Shown here: positions 19,156-28,274 of the stretch, piece by piece
How the letters are laid out: every line of letters starts with the position of its first letter
How positions within the stretch are numbered: the stretch's first letter is position 1
Assembly (NCBI GenBank): GCA_027484405.1
Contig: JAIXTA010000064.1
Span: 1 to 59,380 of the forward strand
Length of the DNA stretch: 59,380 bases
Direction: 5' to 3'
Source: Burkholderiales bacterium
Lineage (GTDB): Bacteria; Pseudomonadota; Gammaproteobacteria; Burkholderiales; Burkholderiaceae_C
Notes under the pieces: generated by a model
Seen by the model: only the letters and a program-made list of their open reading frames with translations
Told to the model about the DNA's origin: nothing
Databases searched by the model: none
Program-made: the position numbers and the translations under genes

Positions 19156-19252
19156 GTCAATCGCGTCCCGGGTACGACAAGAACCGGCAGGCGCGAATCC
19201 GTCTTGAGGTGATCGGAACCGGATGCGGGCGGGCGAGATGCTCGCCCGGCCT

Positions 19253-19930
19253 TCAGCTGCTGATGCCGAGCAGCGCGTTGCGCGTTGCGGGGCGAATCTT
19301 GGGGCCGAGCCAGACCTTCATCATCATCGGAAAGAAGCTCTCGCCGGCAATCGGCTCGGCCAGACGCTCGGTGCCGTTGAGGCGGAATTCGGTGCTCTTG
19401 GTCGCGGGGTTGTAGTCGATGGTGACCACGCTGCCCTTGGGCAGGCTGCGACGCGTACCGAAGACACCGCCCAGGCCGGCCAGCTGCATGACGTTGCTCT
19501 CGATCTCCTGCTGCGTGGCGTTCTGGCGGATGCGGTCGATCAGCGCGCTGGACAGATCGCGAGCAGAGAGCTCACGCAGGGCCACCAGGGTGATGCGCTT
19601 TGCGCCGGGCATCGCAAAGACGCTTTCCGGCGTGCTGGCCTTGTTGGGCAGGTACAGGGCCACGGCGGTCGCCTTGACGGACAGAATGTTCGAGCCGCCG
19701 GCACCATTGAGCACGAGTCGCTGACCACCCACCTGGGCGTTCAGCGGGAAGTCGAAGCCTTCGACCGTCACGGTATCGATGTTGGCGATCTTGCCAGCGT
19801 CGATCCTGGTGTCGGGCAGCTTGTTGCCTGCCGACTGGGCAAAGGCCACGTTGGCAAGCACGAGGCCGGCACTGACGATGAGGGCGGAGCCTGCAGCGGC
19901 AGCAATGCGGAATGAGCGAGGGGTATGCAT
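19253..19930 (-). CDS. Periplasmic chalcone isomerase-like protein
   Basis: A 225-residue exported protein with signal peptide ending near VAFAQ. The body fits the bacterial chalcone-isomerase-like family: VEGFDFPLNAQVGGQRLVLN, then GSNILSVKATAVALYLPNKA, and ALIDRIRQNATQQE. Bacterial members share the fold but usually lack the plant enzyme's catalytic set, and their role is unknown. It has its own terminator. A 223-base gap separates it from the outer-membrane protein gene upstream. Confidence 0.85.
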   Translation of the reverse strand: MHTPRSFRIAAAAGSALIVSAGLVLANVAFAQSAGNKLPDTRIDAGKIANIDTVTVEGFDFPLNAQVGGQRLVLNGAGGSNILSVKATAVALYLPNKASTPESVFAMPGAKRITLVALRELSARDLSSALIDRIRQNATQQEIESNVMQLAGLGGVFGTRRSLPKGSVVTIDYNPATKSTEFRLNGTERLAEPIAGESFFPMMMKVWLGPKIRPATRNALLGISS

Positions 19931-20153
19931 GATTGAAGTCCTTGGGGCCGGCGGTGGTTGGCACGGCCGGCAAAGCCTGCGGGCTGCTGCACCCCAGGCT
20001 TGTGGCCTTGGAGCGCGCAGCGCGCAGAGGGGTCTTGATCCACGATGGCGCAGCGGTCTGGCCCACCTTGCCGGGCTACCGGCCGTCCAGTCAGCGGACT
20101 TGCCGCGAGGCAGTCAGACCGGGCGGGCGGCGCCCGCGCTGCACCCGTGACGC

Positions 20154-21191
20154 CTACTGGTCCAGCCGGAAATTCGCGCGCAGCCAGAACACGGTGCCCT
20201 GCGGGCGGTTCTGCACGGCGAATTCACGCAGTACCTTGAAGTCCACGAACACGCGGCCGTCTTCGCTGGTCCAGCTGCCGACCGGGCCGAGGCCGTAGGC
20301 GCGCACCAGACCGCAGTTGTTTGCAGGGCGCGTGGCCAGGGCCTGCGGCGTATCTGCCGCGCAGCGGTCATGCGTGGTCTGGATGTTGGCGAAGCCTTGG
20401 GCGCCGAGCTTCCAGCTGTCCGACAGCTTGTAGTGCAGCGAGTAGTCGGCCGCGAAGTACTCGCCGCTCTTGTTGTTCGTGTCCTTGTTTTTCGTGTTGA
20501 AGGAGTAGGTGGCACGCACGCCCAGTTCAAGGCCGTTGTCGAACACATAGGAGCCGACGGCCAGCGGGCGTAGGGTCCAGAAATTGCCGGTGCCGGTGTT
20601 CACGGGGCGCTTGGCGTCATAGTCGCCAGTGGGGGCAACCACGCCCAGACCGAAGGCATAGCGGTACGTATCCGTCTGCCAGTCGATGTAGGGCATGACC
20701 TCCATGTCCCCCAGACCGGACTGCTTGCCTGAGGCGCGCGCAGCCAGCGGGTTGACCTGTGCCTGCACGGACGCGACAGCACTGGCGGACACGCTCGCAT
20801 CCGCTCCGCGGGCCGTCAGGCGTACTTGCTGGTCGATCTGCACCAGCGGCAGCGCGGCGGAAATGCCGAACTTGCCCTCACCCAGACGGGTATCAGTGAG
20901 CCAGGTCAGACGCGGCACAAAGGCCGTGGCATCAACCTTGCCGCCGCGTTCGACGAGCACGGTACCCAGCGGCGTGGCCTGGCTCGTCACCGGGTTGTTG
21001 CCATTGGTGTCCTTGAAGGTATCCGCGGAGTACTGCTGCAGCCAGAACTGGCCATACAGCCCGGGAAACTGGGGCGAGGAAATTTCGGCGCCGGCAGCAC
21101 CGTTCAATGCACGCACCTGGCCGCGTTCGGTTGCATGGGCGACGCCAAAGGTCGCCAGGGCAAGAATCAGAGCGATGTTGAATTTTTTCAT
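20154..21191 (-). CDS. MetA-pathway-type outer-membrane transporter
   Basis: A 345-residue protein with a clear signal peptide (KKFNIALILALATFGVAHA) and a beta-barrel-like body that ends in FWLRANFRLDQ. Segments such as GLGDMEVMPYIDWQTDTYRY, VVAPTGDYDAKRPVNTGTG, NFWTLRPLAVGSY and GVRATYSFNTKNKDTNNKSG fit the Phenol_MetA_deg family of outer-membrane proteins, linked to uptake of aromatic or other hydrophobic compounds. ATG 21191 is chosen from the signal peptide; the frame runs on to 21413 without sense. Two inverted repeats lie in the 420-base upstream region and suggest regulation. Confidence 0.85.
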   Translation of the reverse strand: MKKFNIALILALATFGVAHATERGQVRALNGAAGAEISSPQFPGLYGQFWLQQYSADTFKDTNGNNPVTSQATPLGTVLVERGGKVDATAFVPRLTWLTDTRLGEGKFGISAALPLVQIDQQVRLTARGADASVSASAVASVQAQVNPLAARASGKQSGLGDMEVMPYIDWQTDTYRYAFGLGVVAPTGDYDAKRPVNTGTGNFWTLRPLAVGSYVFDNGLELGVRATYSFNTKNKDTNNKSGEYFAADYSLHYKLSDSWKLGAQGFANIQTTHDRCAADTPQALATRPANNCGLVRAYGLGPVGSWTSEDGRVFVDFKVLREFAVQNRPQGTVFWLRANFRLDQ

Positions 21192-21259
21192 ATTGTGAAG
21201 AGCACGTTCGATTGATGAACTATTTTGTGAACGGCGCGCATTCTGAAGACTTGAGCGCC

Positions 21260-21308
21260 CACGGTCGACTGTCCGTGTAGATAGAGCGCCCCCACTAAGT
21301 CGACCGTG
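21260..21308. promoter_or_regulatory. Inverted repeat upstream of the MetA-type transporter gene
   Basis: CACGGTCGAC (21260-21269) is repeated as its exact complement GTCGACCGTG (21299-21308), 39 bp apart from start to start. It lies about 70-115 bases upstream of the transporter ATG. It could be a two-site operator bound by a looping or tetrameric regulator. No regulator gene is adjacent. Confidence 0.4.
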
Positions 21309-21451
21309 AAAGCTTGATGCATGTTTCGCGTCTCGACGAATACGGGTTATCCCGTTCGCGGAGTCGCCTTGACGCTGCCAGCGCGCGAGGCAAGTGCGTA
21401 GTGAGCAACCCATTCAAGCAGCACCCACGCCAATCAGCCCCGCATGCAGGG

Positions 21452-21482
21452 ATCAAATTCACAAATAATTTTTGAATTTGAT
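21452..21482. promoter_or_regulatory. AT-rich inverted repeat
   Basis: ATCAAATTCA (21452-21461) and its complement TGAATTTGAT (21473-21482) flank 11 AT-rich bases. It lies in an AT-rich patch between the transporter gene (start 21191) and the end of the Dph6-like gene (21614). It might act as an operator or a weak terminator for the latter; there is no T-run. Confidence 0.35.
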
Positions 21483-21613
21483 ACCCGTAAGGAACTCGTT
21501 TTCAACGTTTGTTTGAAAATTGCCCGCAGGCCAGAAACCGCACCAGACATGCGGAAACAGGCAGATTGACATGGCCGTATGGATGCGTGCATGTCACGCT
21601 GACAGCGCTGCAC

Positions 21614-22297
21614 TCAGGCACGGTCCAGCAGGTCGAAGTGGTACGTCCGGGCACCGAACTCCGGCGGCGAAACCACACTCTTGCGACCTGCACTCGCCCA
21701 GCGCACGGGCTCCAGAAAACCCGGACCGTCGTAGACGAAGGTGTGGAACTCGCCGTTCTCGCCGCAGGCGTCCACGCCATCCGGCAGCCGGGCAAGGAAG
21801 GCCGTGTCGAACTCGCAGCCCACGAAGCTGGCATCAAGAAAGCGCGCGTCCACACACACCACCCATGCCCGAAAGCCGGCACCCAGAAACTCGTCCACCA
21901 GCGCGCGGCGTGCCTCACCCCACAAAGGCAGATGGGCCCGGAGACCGGCAGCAGCGCACACCTTCTCTTCCCAGTCACGATGGGCCTGCAGATCAATGTC
22001 GCCGAAGACCACGTCGGTCACGCCCTGCGCGGCCAGCGTCCGCAGCTGCTCAACGAAGCGGGCTTCATAGTCCGCCCAGCTGGCCGCAATGCTGTGATGC
22101 ACCACACCCAGGCAGCGGGCCTGCTCAGCAAGCAGGGCGCGACTGACGCCGTGGGACCGGGCCTGCCGCCCGCTCTCTTCCAGCGCGGTCAACACGCCGC
22201 GAACCGGAGGCAGCTTCCCCTGCGCAGCCAGCCGCTGTGCACGCCACAGGGCCAGGGTGGAGTCCTTGCCTCCGCTATAGGACACGATCGTGCTCAT
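21614..22297 (-). CDS. Dph6-type ATP pyrophosphatase family protein
   Basis: A 227-residue protein of the adenine-nucleotide alpha-hydrolase superfamily. The PP-loop YSGGKDSTLALWRA at the N-terminus activates a substrate by adenylation. Further family features are SRALLAEQARCLGV, DVVFGDIDLQAHRDWEEKVC and the terminal CGENGEFHTFVYDGPGF, which is close to the eukaryotic diphthine-ammonia ligase Dph6. Bacteria lack diphthamide, so the true substrate is unknown. ATG 22297 precedes the PP-loop directly; the longer frame to 22477 overlaps xerD and is rejected. It follows xerD by 25 bases and is probably co-transcribed. Confidence 0.87.
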   Translation of the reverse strand: MSTIVSYSGGKDSTLALWRAQRLAAQGKLPPVRGVLTALEESGRQARSHGVSRALLAEQARCLGVVHHSIAASWADYEARFVEQLRTLAAQGVTDVVFGDIDLQAHRDWEEKVCAAAGLRAHLPLWGEARRALVDEFLGAGFRAWVVCVDARFLDASFVGCEFDTAFLARLPDGVDACGENGEFHTFVYDGPGFLEPVRWASAGRKSVVSPPEFGARTYHFDLLDRA

Positions 22298-22322
22298 GGG
22301 TCTGCTGCCCTCTCTGCACGCC

Positions 22323-23237
22323 TCAGGCGCGCGGGTGGTTGGCCGCATGCAACTGCTTGAGCCGCTCGCGAGCCACGTGGGTGTAGATCTGGGTGGTCGT
22401 GATGTCTGCGTGCCCGAGCAGCAGCTGCACGACACGCAGATCGGCGCCATGGTTGAGCAGGTGCGTGGCAAAGGCATGACGCAGCGTGTGCGGCGAAAGA
22501 GGTGCGCGCACGCCGCCGATCACGGCGTACTTCTTGACGAGGTTCCAGAACATCTGCCGCGACATCGGACCACCCAGCGCGGTGACGAAAAGCGCGTCAC
22601 TCACCTGCCCATCCAGGATCAGGCTGCGGGCATCGCGCAGGTAACGCTCGATCCAGTCGCGCGCCGCCAGGCCGAAGGGCACCAGACGCTCTTTGCTGCC
22701 CTTGCCCATGACGCGCAGCACACCGTCATTGAGCGCGAGCTGGATCAATGTCACGCCAACCAGTTCGCTCACACGCAGGCCGCTGGCGTACATCAGCTCC
22801 AGCATGGCCCGGTCGCGCAGGCCCAGCGGCGTGCTGGCATCCGGCGCGGCCAGCAGGGCGTCCACCTGCGCCTCGGTCAGGGTCTTGGGTATGCGCGGTG
22901 CGCGCTTGGCGGTCGGGATGCGCAGGGTCGGATCGGCCGCCACGAGGCGCTCGCGCAGCGCCCAGGCAAAGAAGCGGCGCAGCGTGGCCAGCCGCCGGTT
23001 GCTGGTGCTGGTTCGCGTCCCCGGAGCAGCGGCAGCAAACCAGCCGTACAGGTCGGCCTCGCCCGCGTCGGCCAGGGCGCGGCCGGTGCTTCGCAGGTGC
23101 CGGGCAAGCCCGGCCAGATCGCTGCGGTAGGCCGCCAGGGTGTTGCCGGCCAGACCGTGCTCGAGCCACAGGGCATCGGCAAAGCGGTCGATCAGGGCTG
23201 CGTCGTCCGGATGCAGCTTGGCGGCGGTCGGGGTCAT
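22323..23237 (-). CDS. xerD: Site-specific tyrosine recombinase XerD
   Basis: A 304-residue tyrosine recombinase that, with XerC, resolves chromosome dimers at dif. The N-terminal SAM-like DNA-binding domain is residues 1-100. The catalytic set is complete: Arg in ASGLRVSELV, Lys in GKGSKERLVP, His-x-x-Arg in SPHTLRHAFATHL, His in LGHADITTTQIY, and the Tyr of that same segment (QIYTHV). Length and motifs match XerD rather than a phage integrase. The ATG is at 23237. No dif site was noticed near it. Confidence 0.93.
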   Translation of the reverse strand: MTPTAAKLHPDDAALIDRFADALWLEHGLAGNTLAAYRSDLAGLARHLRSTGRALADAGEADLYGWFAAAAPGTRTSTSNRRLATLRRFFAWALRERLVAADPTLRIPTAKRAPRIPKTLTEAQVDALLAAPDASTPLGLRDRAMLELMYASGLRVSELVGVTLIQLALNDGVLRVMGKGSKERLVPFGLAARDWIERYLRDARSLILDGQVSDALFVTALGGPMSRQMFWNLVKKYAVIGGVRAPLSPHTLRHAFATHLLNHGADLRVVQLLLGHADITTTQIYTHVARERLKQLHAANHPRA

Positions 23238-23305
23238 CGCGCGGATGCTAGCGCCGCAGCGAATCCTGCTCGTCTTGCGCGATCAAGGGCACGCATCAAG
23301 CAAAA

Positions 23306-23327
23306 GCGGCCCGGACATCCGGGCCGC
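23306..23327 (-). terminator. Rho-independent terminator of the Bug-family gene
   Basis: GCGGCCCGG (23306-23314) and its complement (23319-23327) form a 9-bp stem with loop ACAT. Read on the minus strand the hairpin is followed by TTTTGC. It begins 25 bases past the stop of the gene ending at 23352. Confidence 0.85.
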
Positions 23328-23351
23328 CTGTTGTGAGCGGAGGACGCGCGC

Positions 23352-24341
23352 TTACTGCTGATCGAGCTTGATGCCCTGGCGCTTGACCAGCGCCGCCATC
23401 TTGTCCATTTCCTTCTTGATCTCTGCGGCGAACTGCTCGGGGGTGTTGCCCATCGGTTCAGCACCGGCTTCGCGCAGACGCTTGCCCAGGTCGGGGTTGG
23501 ACACGGCCTGCTTCACGGCCTGCTGAACCTTGGTGATGATGTCGCGCGGCGTACCGGCCGGAGCCACGATGCCGTACCACGCCGGGTCGTTCATTTCCTT
23601 CAGGCCCAGTTCACCGTAGGTGGGCACATTGGGCAGCTGAGGCAGACGCTTGTCCCAGGCGATGGCCAGTGGGCGCAGCTTGCCAGCCTGGATATGCGGC
23701 ATGGAGCTGGGCAGGTTGTCGAGCATGACTTCCACCTGGCCGGCCAGCGTGTCGTTCAGTGCCGGGCCGCTGCCACGGTAGGGGATGTGCAGCATGAAGG
23801 TGCCGGTCGACACCTTGAACTGCTCGCCCATCATGTGGGCAATGCCGCAAGTACCGCTGGTGGCGAATGAGTACTTGGCCGGGTTCTTCTTGAGCAGATC
23901 GATGAATTCCTTCATGTTCTGCGCCGGAACCTTGGGGTGCACCACGATCACGTTGGCGGTGTGCGCCATGTTGCTGACCGGTGCAAAGTCCTTCAGCGGG
24001 TTGTAGGCCAGCTTGGGGTTGCAGGCCGGATTCACCGCATGGGTAGAGACCGTGGCAACGCCAAAGGTGAAGCCATCCGGGGCAGCCTTGGCCACTTCCG
24101 TCGCGCCGATCGAGCCGCCACCACCGCCGCGGTTTTCGATCACCACGTTCGCCCCGAGGATCTTGCCCACCTCAGGCATCACCAGCCGGGTCACGATGTC
24201 GGTCGTCCCGCCGGGCGGGAACGGCACGATGACGCGGATCGGCTTGCCCGCCGGCCAGGCGCTTTGAGCAGCGGCGCCGAAACTCAGCAGCGAGGCCGAC
24301 AAGGCCAGCGCGAGGGCAGCCAGCTTGCTTGGGTGGGTCAT
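23352..24341 (-). CDS. Bug/TctC-family tripartite tricarboxylate transporter substrate-binding protein
   Basis: A 329-residue periplasmic binding protein with signal peptide (ALSASLLSFGAAAQS). Hallmarks of the Bug family are KPIRVIVPFPPGGTTDIVTR, ENRGGGGGSIGATEVAKAAP, DGFTF, and IPYRGSGPALNDTLAGQVEV. AAGGAG lies six bases before the ATG. No TctA or TctB membrane partner is near, which is usual because Bug proteins are greatly expanded as orphans in Burkholderiales. The ligand, probably a carboxylate, cannot be named. Confidence 0.93.
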   Translation of the reverse strand: MTHPSKLAALALALSASLLSFGAAAQSAWPAGKPIRVIVPFPPGGTTDIVTRLVMPEVGKILGANVVIENRGGGGGSIGATEVAKAAPDGFTFGVATVSTHAVNPACNPKLAYNPLKDFAPVSNMAHTANVIVVHPKVPAQNMKEFIDLLKKNPAKYSFATSGTCGIAHMMGEQFKVSTGTFMLHIPYRGSGPALNDTLAGQVEVMLDNLPSSMPHIQAGKLRPLAIAWDKRLPQLPNVPTYGELGLKEMNDPAWYGIVAPAGTPRDIITKVQQAVKQAVSNPDLGKRLREAGAEPMGNTPEQFAAEIKKEMDKMAALVKRQGIKLDQQ

Positions 24342-24480
24342 TCAGGTCTCCTTGTACGGGTTGTTATGCCTCGCTGCGAACCCGGTTTGCCGCAGCGGGC
24401 GACGCTGCGCCCGGAAGTGCGCAACGCCAAGCCGGCAGTGTGCCTGCCTGCAGGACGCGGCAGCATCAGGATTTTCCTGC

Positions 24481-24504
24481 GGAGTTCGCCATGCGGCGAA
24501 CTCC
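24481..24504. terminator. Hairpin downstream of ispH
   Basis: GGAGTTCGCC (24481-24490) and its complement (24495-24504) with loop ATGC lie 10 bases past the ispH stop. There is no T-run on the minus strand, so it may be a factor-dependent or stabilising hairpin rather than a classic terminator. Confidence 0.5.
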
Positions 24505-24513
24505 CGCGTCAGA

Positions 24514-25536
24514 TCAGCGCGACGGCGCGACTTCCATTGCCGATGCAGCGGCCTGTTCACCGGGCAGCTTCAGCCCCTTGGGCAGGGGGAACATGATGTG
24601 CTCGGTCACGCCGTCAAGCTGACTCACCGAGCTCGCACCGCGCGCCTTGAGTGAAGCAATGACTTCCTTGACCAGCACCTCGGGTGCCGAGGCACCCGCA
24701 GTGACGCCGAAGCGCCTTGCGCCTTCGAGCCACTGCGGCTGGATTTCGTGGGCGCCGTCCACCATGTACGCCCGCGCGCCAAGTTTTTCGGCCAACTCTC
24801 GTAGACGGTTTGAATTGCTGCTGGTCGGGCTGCCGACCACGATCACGACATCGACCTTGGGCGCCATGAACTTGACCGCATCCTGGCGATTCTGGGTGGC
24901 GTAGCAGATGTCATCCTTCTTGGGCGCGCGAATCAGTGGAAAGCGTGCTCGCAGCGCCTCGATGACATCGCGGGTTTCATCGACCGACAGCGTCGTCTGC
25001 GACACATAGGCCAGCTTGGCCGGGTCCTTGACCCGGATGCGGCTGACATCCTCGATGGTCTCGACCAGGATCATGCCGTCCTCGGTCTGGCCCATGGTGC
25101 CCTCCACCTCAGGGTGGCCGGCATGGCCGATCATGATGATCTCGTAGCCCTCCTTGCGCAGCTTCAGCACCTCGATGTGCACCTTGGTGACCAGCGGGCA
25201 GGTGGCGTCAAACACCCGCAGTCCGCGCGCCTGCGATTCACGCCGGACAGACTTCGGCACTCCGTGGGCCGAGTAGATCAGCGTGGCGCCGGTCGGCACG
25301 TCGGTGAGGTCCTCGATGAACACGGCTCCCTTGGCGCGCAGACCCTCCACCACGAAGGTGTTGTGCACGATTTCATGGCGCACATAGATCGGCGCGCCAT
25401 AGAGCGTCAGCGCCCGCTCGACAATTTCGATGGCACGGTCCACCCCCGCACAGAAACCGCGCGGGTTGGCCAGCAGGATGTCGGCGTCTTCCTCGCCCTG
25501 AGGCATCGGCTCGCGTGAGAGTTCCACTGCGTCCAT
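24514..25536 (-). CDS. ispH: 4-hydroxy-3-methylbut-2-enyl diphosphate reductase
   Basis: A 340-residue iron-sulfur enzyme that makes IPP and DMAPP in the last step of the MEP isoprenoid pathway. The three cluster cysteines are visible in [27 protein letters not shown] and [13 protein letters not shown]. Active-site segments [24 protein letters not shown] and [12 protein letters not shown] are intact. The ATG shares one base with the stop of fkpB (TGATG), showing translational coupling. The fkpB-ispH order is conserved in proteobacteria. The ~20-residue C-terminal tail past the core is not notable. Confidence 0.97.
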   Translation of the reverse strand: MDAVELSREPMPQGEEDADILLANPRGFCAGVDRAIEIVERALTLYGAPIYVRHEIVHNTFVVEGLRAKGAVFIEDLTDVPTGATLIYSAHGVPKSVRRESQARGLRVFDATCPLVTKVHIEVLKLRKEGYEIIMIGHAGHPEVEGTMGQTEDGMILVETIEDVSRIRVKDPAKLAYVSQTTLSVDETRDVIEALRARFPLIRAPKKDDICYATQNRQDAVKFMAPKVDVVIVVGSPTSSNSNRLRELAEKLGARAYMVDGAHEIQPQWLEGARRFGVTAGASAPEVLVKEVIASLKARGASSVSQLDGVTEHIMFPLPKGLKLPGEQAAASAMEVAPSR

Positions 25537-26063
25537 CAGAGCACTCCAATGATCTTGACTTCAAATCGGATCGGCTGGCCGGCGAGCGGATGGTTGAAGT
25601 CGAAAAGCGCACCTTGAGCGTCGATTTCCTTGACGACCCCGGCAAACCGCCCGCCAGGCCGCTCGGCCGTCGCCGGGGCATTGAATTCGACGACGTCACC
25701 CGGCTCGAACGTCGTCAGCAGCTCGCTTTCGCGCTTGAGCAGCTCGCGCGACACCCGCTGCACCAGTTCTGCGCTGCGCTGGCCGTAGGCTTCGCCAGCC
25801 GGCACGTCGAACACGCGGTGCTCGCCCAGCGCCAGTCCGAGCAGCCGCTGCTCAAGCGCAGGAGCCAATTGCCCGAGCCCCAGCTGCAGCGTCGCGGGCT
25901 TGTCCTCAAAGGTATTCAGGAAGTCGGCCTCCCCTGTTTGCGCGTCATCGGCACCCGCGGCCTCGGTCAGCGAGATGCGATAGTGCAGCGTTACGAACGA
26001 GTCCGGGCCGATGACTGGCAGGGACGCCGGCGTATCCCCTGCTGATTGAGCTTGAGCAATCAC
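25536..26063 (-). CDS. fkpB: FKBP-type peptidyl-prolyl isomerase, SlpA-like
   Basis: A 175-residue FKBP-family prolyl isomerase of the SlpA/FkpB type. It has the split FKBP fold: [10 protein letters not shown] at the start, [20 protein letters not shown] in the middle, [15 protein letters not shown], then an insert-in-flap domain ([20 protein letters not shown]) and the closing strand [23 protein letters not shown] 26063 is chosen because GGAG lies eight bases upstream; GTG 26072 would be too close to that site. It is coupled to ispH by the overlap TGATG and is divergent from radC with only 29 bases between the starts. Confidence 0.92.
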   Translation of the reverse strand: MIAQAQSAGDTPASLPVIGPDSFVTLHYRISLTEAAGADDAQTGEADFLNTFEDKPATLQLGLGQLAPALEQRLLGLALGEHRVFDVPAGEAYGQRSAELVQRVSRELLKRESELLTTFEPGDVVEFNAPATAERPGGRFAGVVKEIDAQGALFDFNHPLAGQPIRFEVKIIGVL

Positions 26064-26092
26064 AACATTCACTCCAGAAGCGTTCAGTGTAG

Positions 26093-26767
26093 ATGCCCAT
26101 CACCGACTGGCCCGAGAACGATCGACCTCGCGAAAAGATGCTCCGGCAGGGCCCGGCAGCGCTCAGCGATGCCGAGCTGCTGGCCGTGCTGCTTCGCGTT
26201 GGGGTGACCGGCAAGAGTGCGGTGGACCTCGCACGCGAGCTTCTGGGCCACTTCGGCAGCGTCACTGGGCTGATGCATGCCAGCCCGCACGAAGTCGCGA
26301 AGATCAAGGGGCTGGGCCCAGCCAAGGCCCTGCAGTTCCAAGCCGCGCTGCAATTGGCGCGCCGCGCACTGGACGAGCGCCTGCGCGAGCCTGCTGCCCT
26401 GAGCAGCCCCACGCAAGTGGCCGATTTCCTTCGACTCGAGCTGGGCGGGGAACGAGCAGAGGTCTTCATGGTGTTGTTTCTTGATGCCCAGAACCGTTTG
26501 ATTCGCGCAGAACGGATGTTCAGCGGGACCTTGACTCAGACCAGCGTCTATCCACGCGAAGTGGCCAAGGCGGCGCTGCTGCATCACGCTGCGAGCGTGA
26601 TCCTTGCGCACAACCACCCCTCCGGTGTCGCAGAACCGAGCCAGGCTGATGTTGCGCTCACGGCGACCCTGCGCTCTGCACTTGCGCTGATCGATGTGCG
26701 GGTGCTCGATCACTTCGTGGTTACCGCAGGACAGGCGCGCTCCATGGCACAGGCTGGCTTGATTTAG
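26093..26767 (+). CDS. radC: RadC/JAB-domain protein
   Basis: A 224-residue RadC-family protein. An N-terminal helix-hairpin-helix part ([20 protein letters not shown], then [16 protein letters not shown]) is followed by the JAB/MPN metal site [18 protein letters not shown]. The family was once tied to DNA repair, but its function remains unproven. It lies upstream of rpmB-rpmG, the same order as in many proteobacteria. The ATG at 26093 has no good ribosome binding site but begins the typical [14 protein letters not shown] leader. Confidence 0.95.
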   Translation: MPITDWPENDRPREKMLRQGPAALSDAELLAVLLRVGVTGKSAVDLARELLGHFGSVTGLMHASPHEVAKIKGLGPAKALQFQAALQLARRALDERLREPAALSSPTQVADFLRLELGGERAEVFMVLFLDAQNRLIRAERMFSGTLTQTSVYPREVAKAALLHHAASVILAHNHPSGVAEPSQADVALTATLRSALALIDVRVLDHFVVTAGQARSMAQAGLI

Positions 26768-26871
26768 ACGATCCAACCTGATCTGGATGAACTAAACGCA
26801 ACGCTCTTCACGTGGATCACCCACTGGAGGCGCGCCTCGAGTGGGTTGACGCGGCACTGCCTGCCAAGTGT

Positions 26872-26901
26872 TTGATCAGAAAGCCCTTTTCGTGATAGAG
26901 T
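26872..26901 (+). promoter_or_regulatory. Candidate promoter of rpmB-rpmG
   Basis: TTGATC (26872-26877) and TAGAGT (26896-26901) are separated by 18 bases in an AT-richer patch between radC and rpmB. This would leave a leader of about 190 bases before rpmB. The leader contains a short stem GCCC-TTGGGC near 26930; I see no known ribosomal-protein binding structure in it. Confidence 0.4.
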
Positions 26902-27099
26902 CTCAGTCTTTGCGTATTGCGCCCTTGGGCCAAGTGCGTCTCCGACGCCCTTTCCCGGCGTGATATCAACTCAGACCGAGATGCCGAGGCCGGCCGCGCT
27001 GACAGCGTCGCCCCTGTGAATCGGATGCTGCCAGGCTGCAGCGCCCCTTCTGGCCAACCGTCATCAATCAATCAGACCGAAGAACCGTGGAGTGTCAGC

Positions 27100-27333
27100 A
27101 TGGCACGCGTATGTGAAGTGACGGGCAAGCGCCCGATGGTGGGCAACAACGTCTCCCACGCCAACAACAAGACCAAGCGCCGTTTTCTGCCGAATCTGCA
27201 GAACCGTCGCATCTGGGTTGAAAGCGAGAACCGTTGGGTATCCCTGCGCCTGACCAACGCAGGTCTGCGCACCATCGAAAAGCGTGGCGTGGATACGGTG
27301 CTGGCCGAAATGCGCGCCGCCGGCAAGATCTGA
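27100..27333 (+). CDS. rpmB: 50S ribosomal protein L28
   Basis: A 77-residue protein matching bacterial L28 throughout: [50 protein letters not shown] and [14 protein letters not shown] 27100 has GGAG eight bases upstream. The zinc-cysteine pairs seen in some L28 proteins are absent, as in the zinc-free type. It is followed by rpmG 28 bases on; the pair ends at a strong terminator. Confidence 0.97.
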   Translation: MARVCEVTGKRPMVGNNVSHANNKTKRRFLPNLQNRRIWVESENRWVSLRLTNAGLRTIEKRGVDTVLAEMRAAGKI

Positions 27334-27361
27334 TTCAACGGCTGACCAAGGAGCACTCATC

Positions 27362-27517
27362 ATGCGTGAAAAGATCAAGCTCGAGTCGACCGCCGGCACC
27401 GGTCACTTCTACACCACCACCAAGAACAAGAAGACCAAGCCCGAGAAGATGCTGATCAAGAAGTTTGATCCCGTCGCTCGCAAGCATGTGGAGTACAAGG
27501 AAACCAAGATCAAGTAA
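27362..27517 (+). CDS. rpmG: 50S ribosomal protein L33
   Basis: A 51-residue L33: [40 protein letters not shown], and [10 protein letters not shown]. The cysteine pairs of zinc-binding L33 are replaced, so this is the zinc-independent form. AAGGAG lies about nine bases before ATG 27362. It is co-transcribed with rpmB. Confidence 0.97.
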   Translation: MREKIKLESTAGTGHFYTTTKNKKTKPEKMLIKKFDPVARKHVEYKETKIK

Positions 27518-27533
27518 TTGATCCTGGTTGAAG

Positions 27534-27562
27534 AAAAAGGCCTGCAAACAGCAGGCCTTTTT
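27534..27562 (+). terminator. Rho-independent terminator after rpmG
   Basis: AAAAAGGCCTGC (27534-27545) and its complement (27551-27562) with loop AAACA; the second arm ends in five T bases, then GTTTT. A-run and T-run on both sides make it bidirectional, serving rpmG and the convergent methyltransferase gene. Confidence 0.93.
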
Positions 27563-27605
27563 GTTTTGCGTCTATCGCGCTGATTCACTGGCGCAGACCG
27601 CTGGT

Positions 27606-28268
27606 TCAGAAGTCGCGCCAGATGAAGCGAGCCGCCACCGGCATGTCCGGGCCACCTGGCGCAGACGCCATGCCGTCGGTCGCCCAACCCATGTCATCGA
27701 ACAGATGACGCAGGTTCATTGGCTCCTGCTGGCGCGACCGGCTCCCGTACGAGCCAACGATCAGGCGCCCACCCTGCGCGACCACATCACGGCCGATACG
27801 CTTCAGATACGCGGGCACGAACTCCGGCGGCACGAGGTCCACGCTGGTGTACACATAGAGATACTGCCGCGGCGGCGTCCAGTCCCAGGCATTACCCACA
27901 TGGAAGTTGCGGGAAAAGTGCGACATACGCTTCTGCGCCTGTTCGATCAGCAGCTTCCCGGCATCCAGACCATGCGGCGTCAGGAAGATTTCTTTCTCCT
28001 CCGCCCAGGCAACGAGCGACTCGAGCAGATAGCCGTTCGCGCAGCCCAGATTGAGCAGGTCGCCGTCGCCTTCAATCGCTTGGACGATCGGCCTGCGCTG
28101 CGTTTCCCAGCGGCGCTGGCTCCCCGAGAATCCGCACTGGCGCAGCGGACTCTCCTGCATCAGATAGGCACGCTCCATGGCGCGCAGCCGGGAAAGAAAT
28201 TCTTCTGAAAGCGGTGTCTGCTCTGACCACGGCTGGGTCGGCAGGAAACCTGCCTGCTTATCAACCAT
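27606..28268 (-). CDS. Class I SAM-dependent methyltransferase
   Basis: A 220-residue protein with the SAM-binding motif I LLNLGCANGYLLESLVAW and an acidic motif II region (LTPHGLDAGKLLIEQA). NFHVGNAWDWTPP marks motif III, and the later strand is GRLIVGSYGSRSRQQ. The substrate class cannot be told from these motifs; small-molecule methyltransferases are most likely. It lies six bases after the fatty-acid desaturase gene on the same strand and is probably co-transcribed. A role in modifying the desaturase product is only a guess. Confidence 0.8.
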   Translation of the reverse strand: MVDKQAGFLPTQPWSEQTPLSEEFLSRLRAMERAYLMQESPLRQCGFSGSQRRWETQRRPIVQAIEGDGDLLNLGCANGYLLESLVAWAEEKEIFLTPHGLDAGKLLIEQAQKRMSHFSRNFHVGNAWDWTPPRQYLYVYTSVDLVPPEFVPAYLKRIGRDVVAQGGRLIVGSYGSRSRQQEPMNLRHLFDDMGWATDGMASAPGGPDMPVAARFIWRDF

Positions 28269-28274
28269 GGTGCC

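Noticed and set aside
26064-26092. Regulatory element in the 29-base gap between fkpB and radC
   Set aside because: The gap is too short for two full promoters and shows no symmetry. Promoters must overlap the genes, and none could be pinned down.
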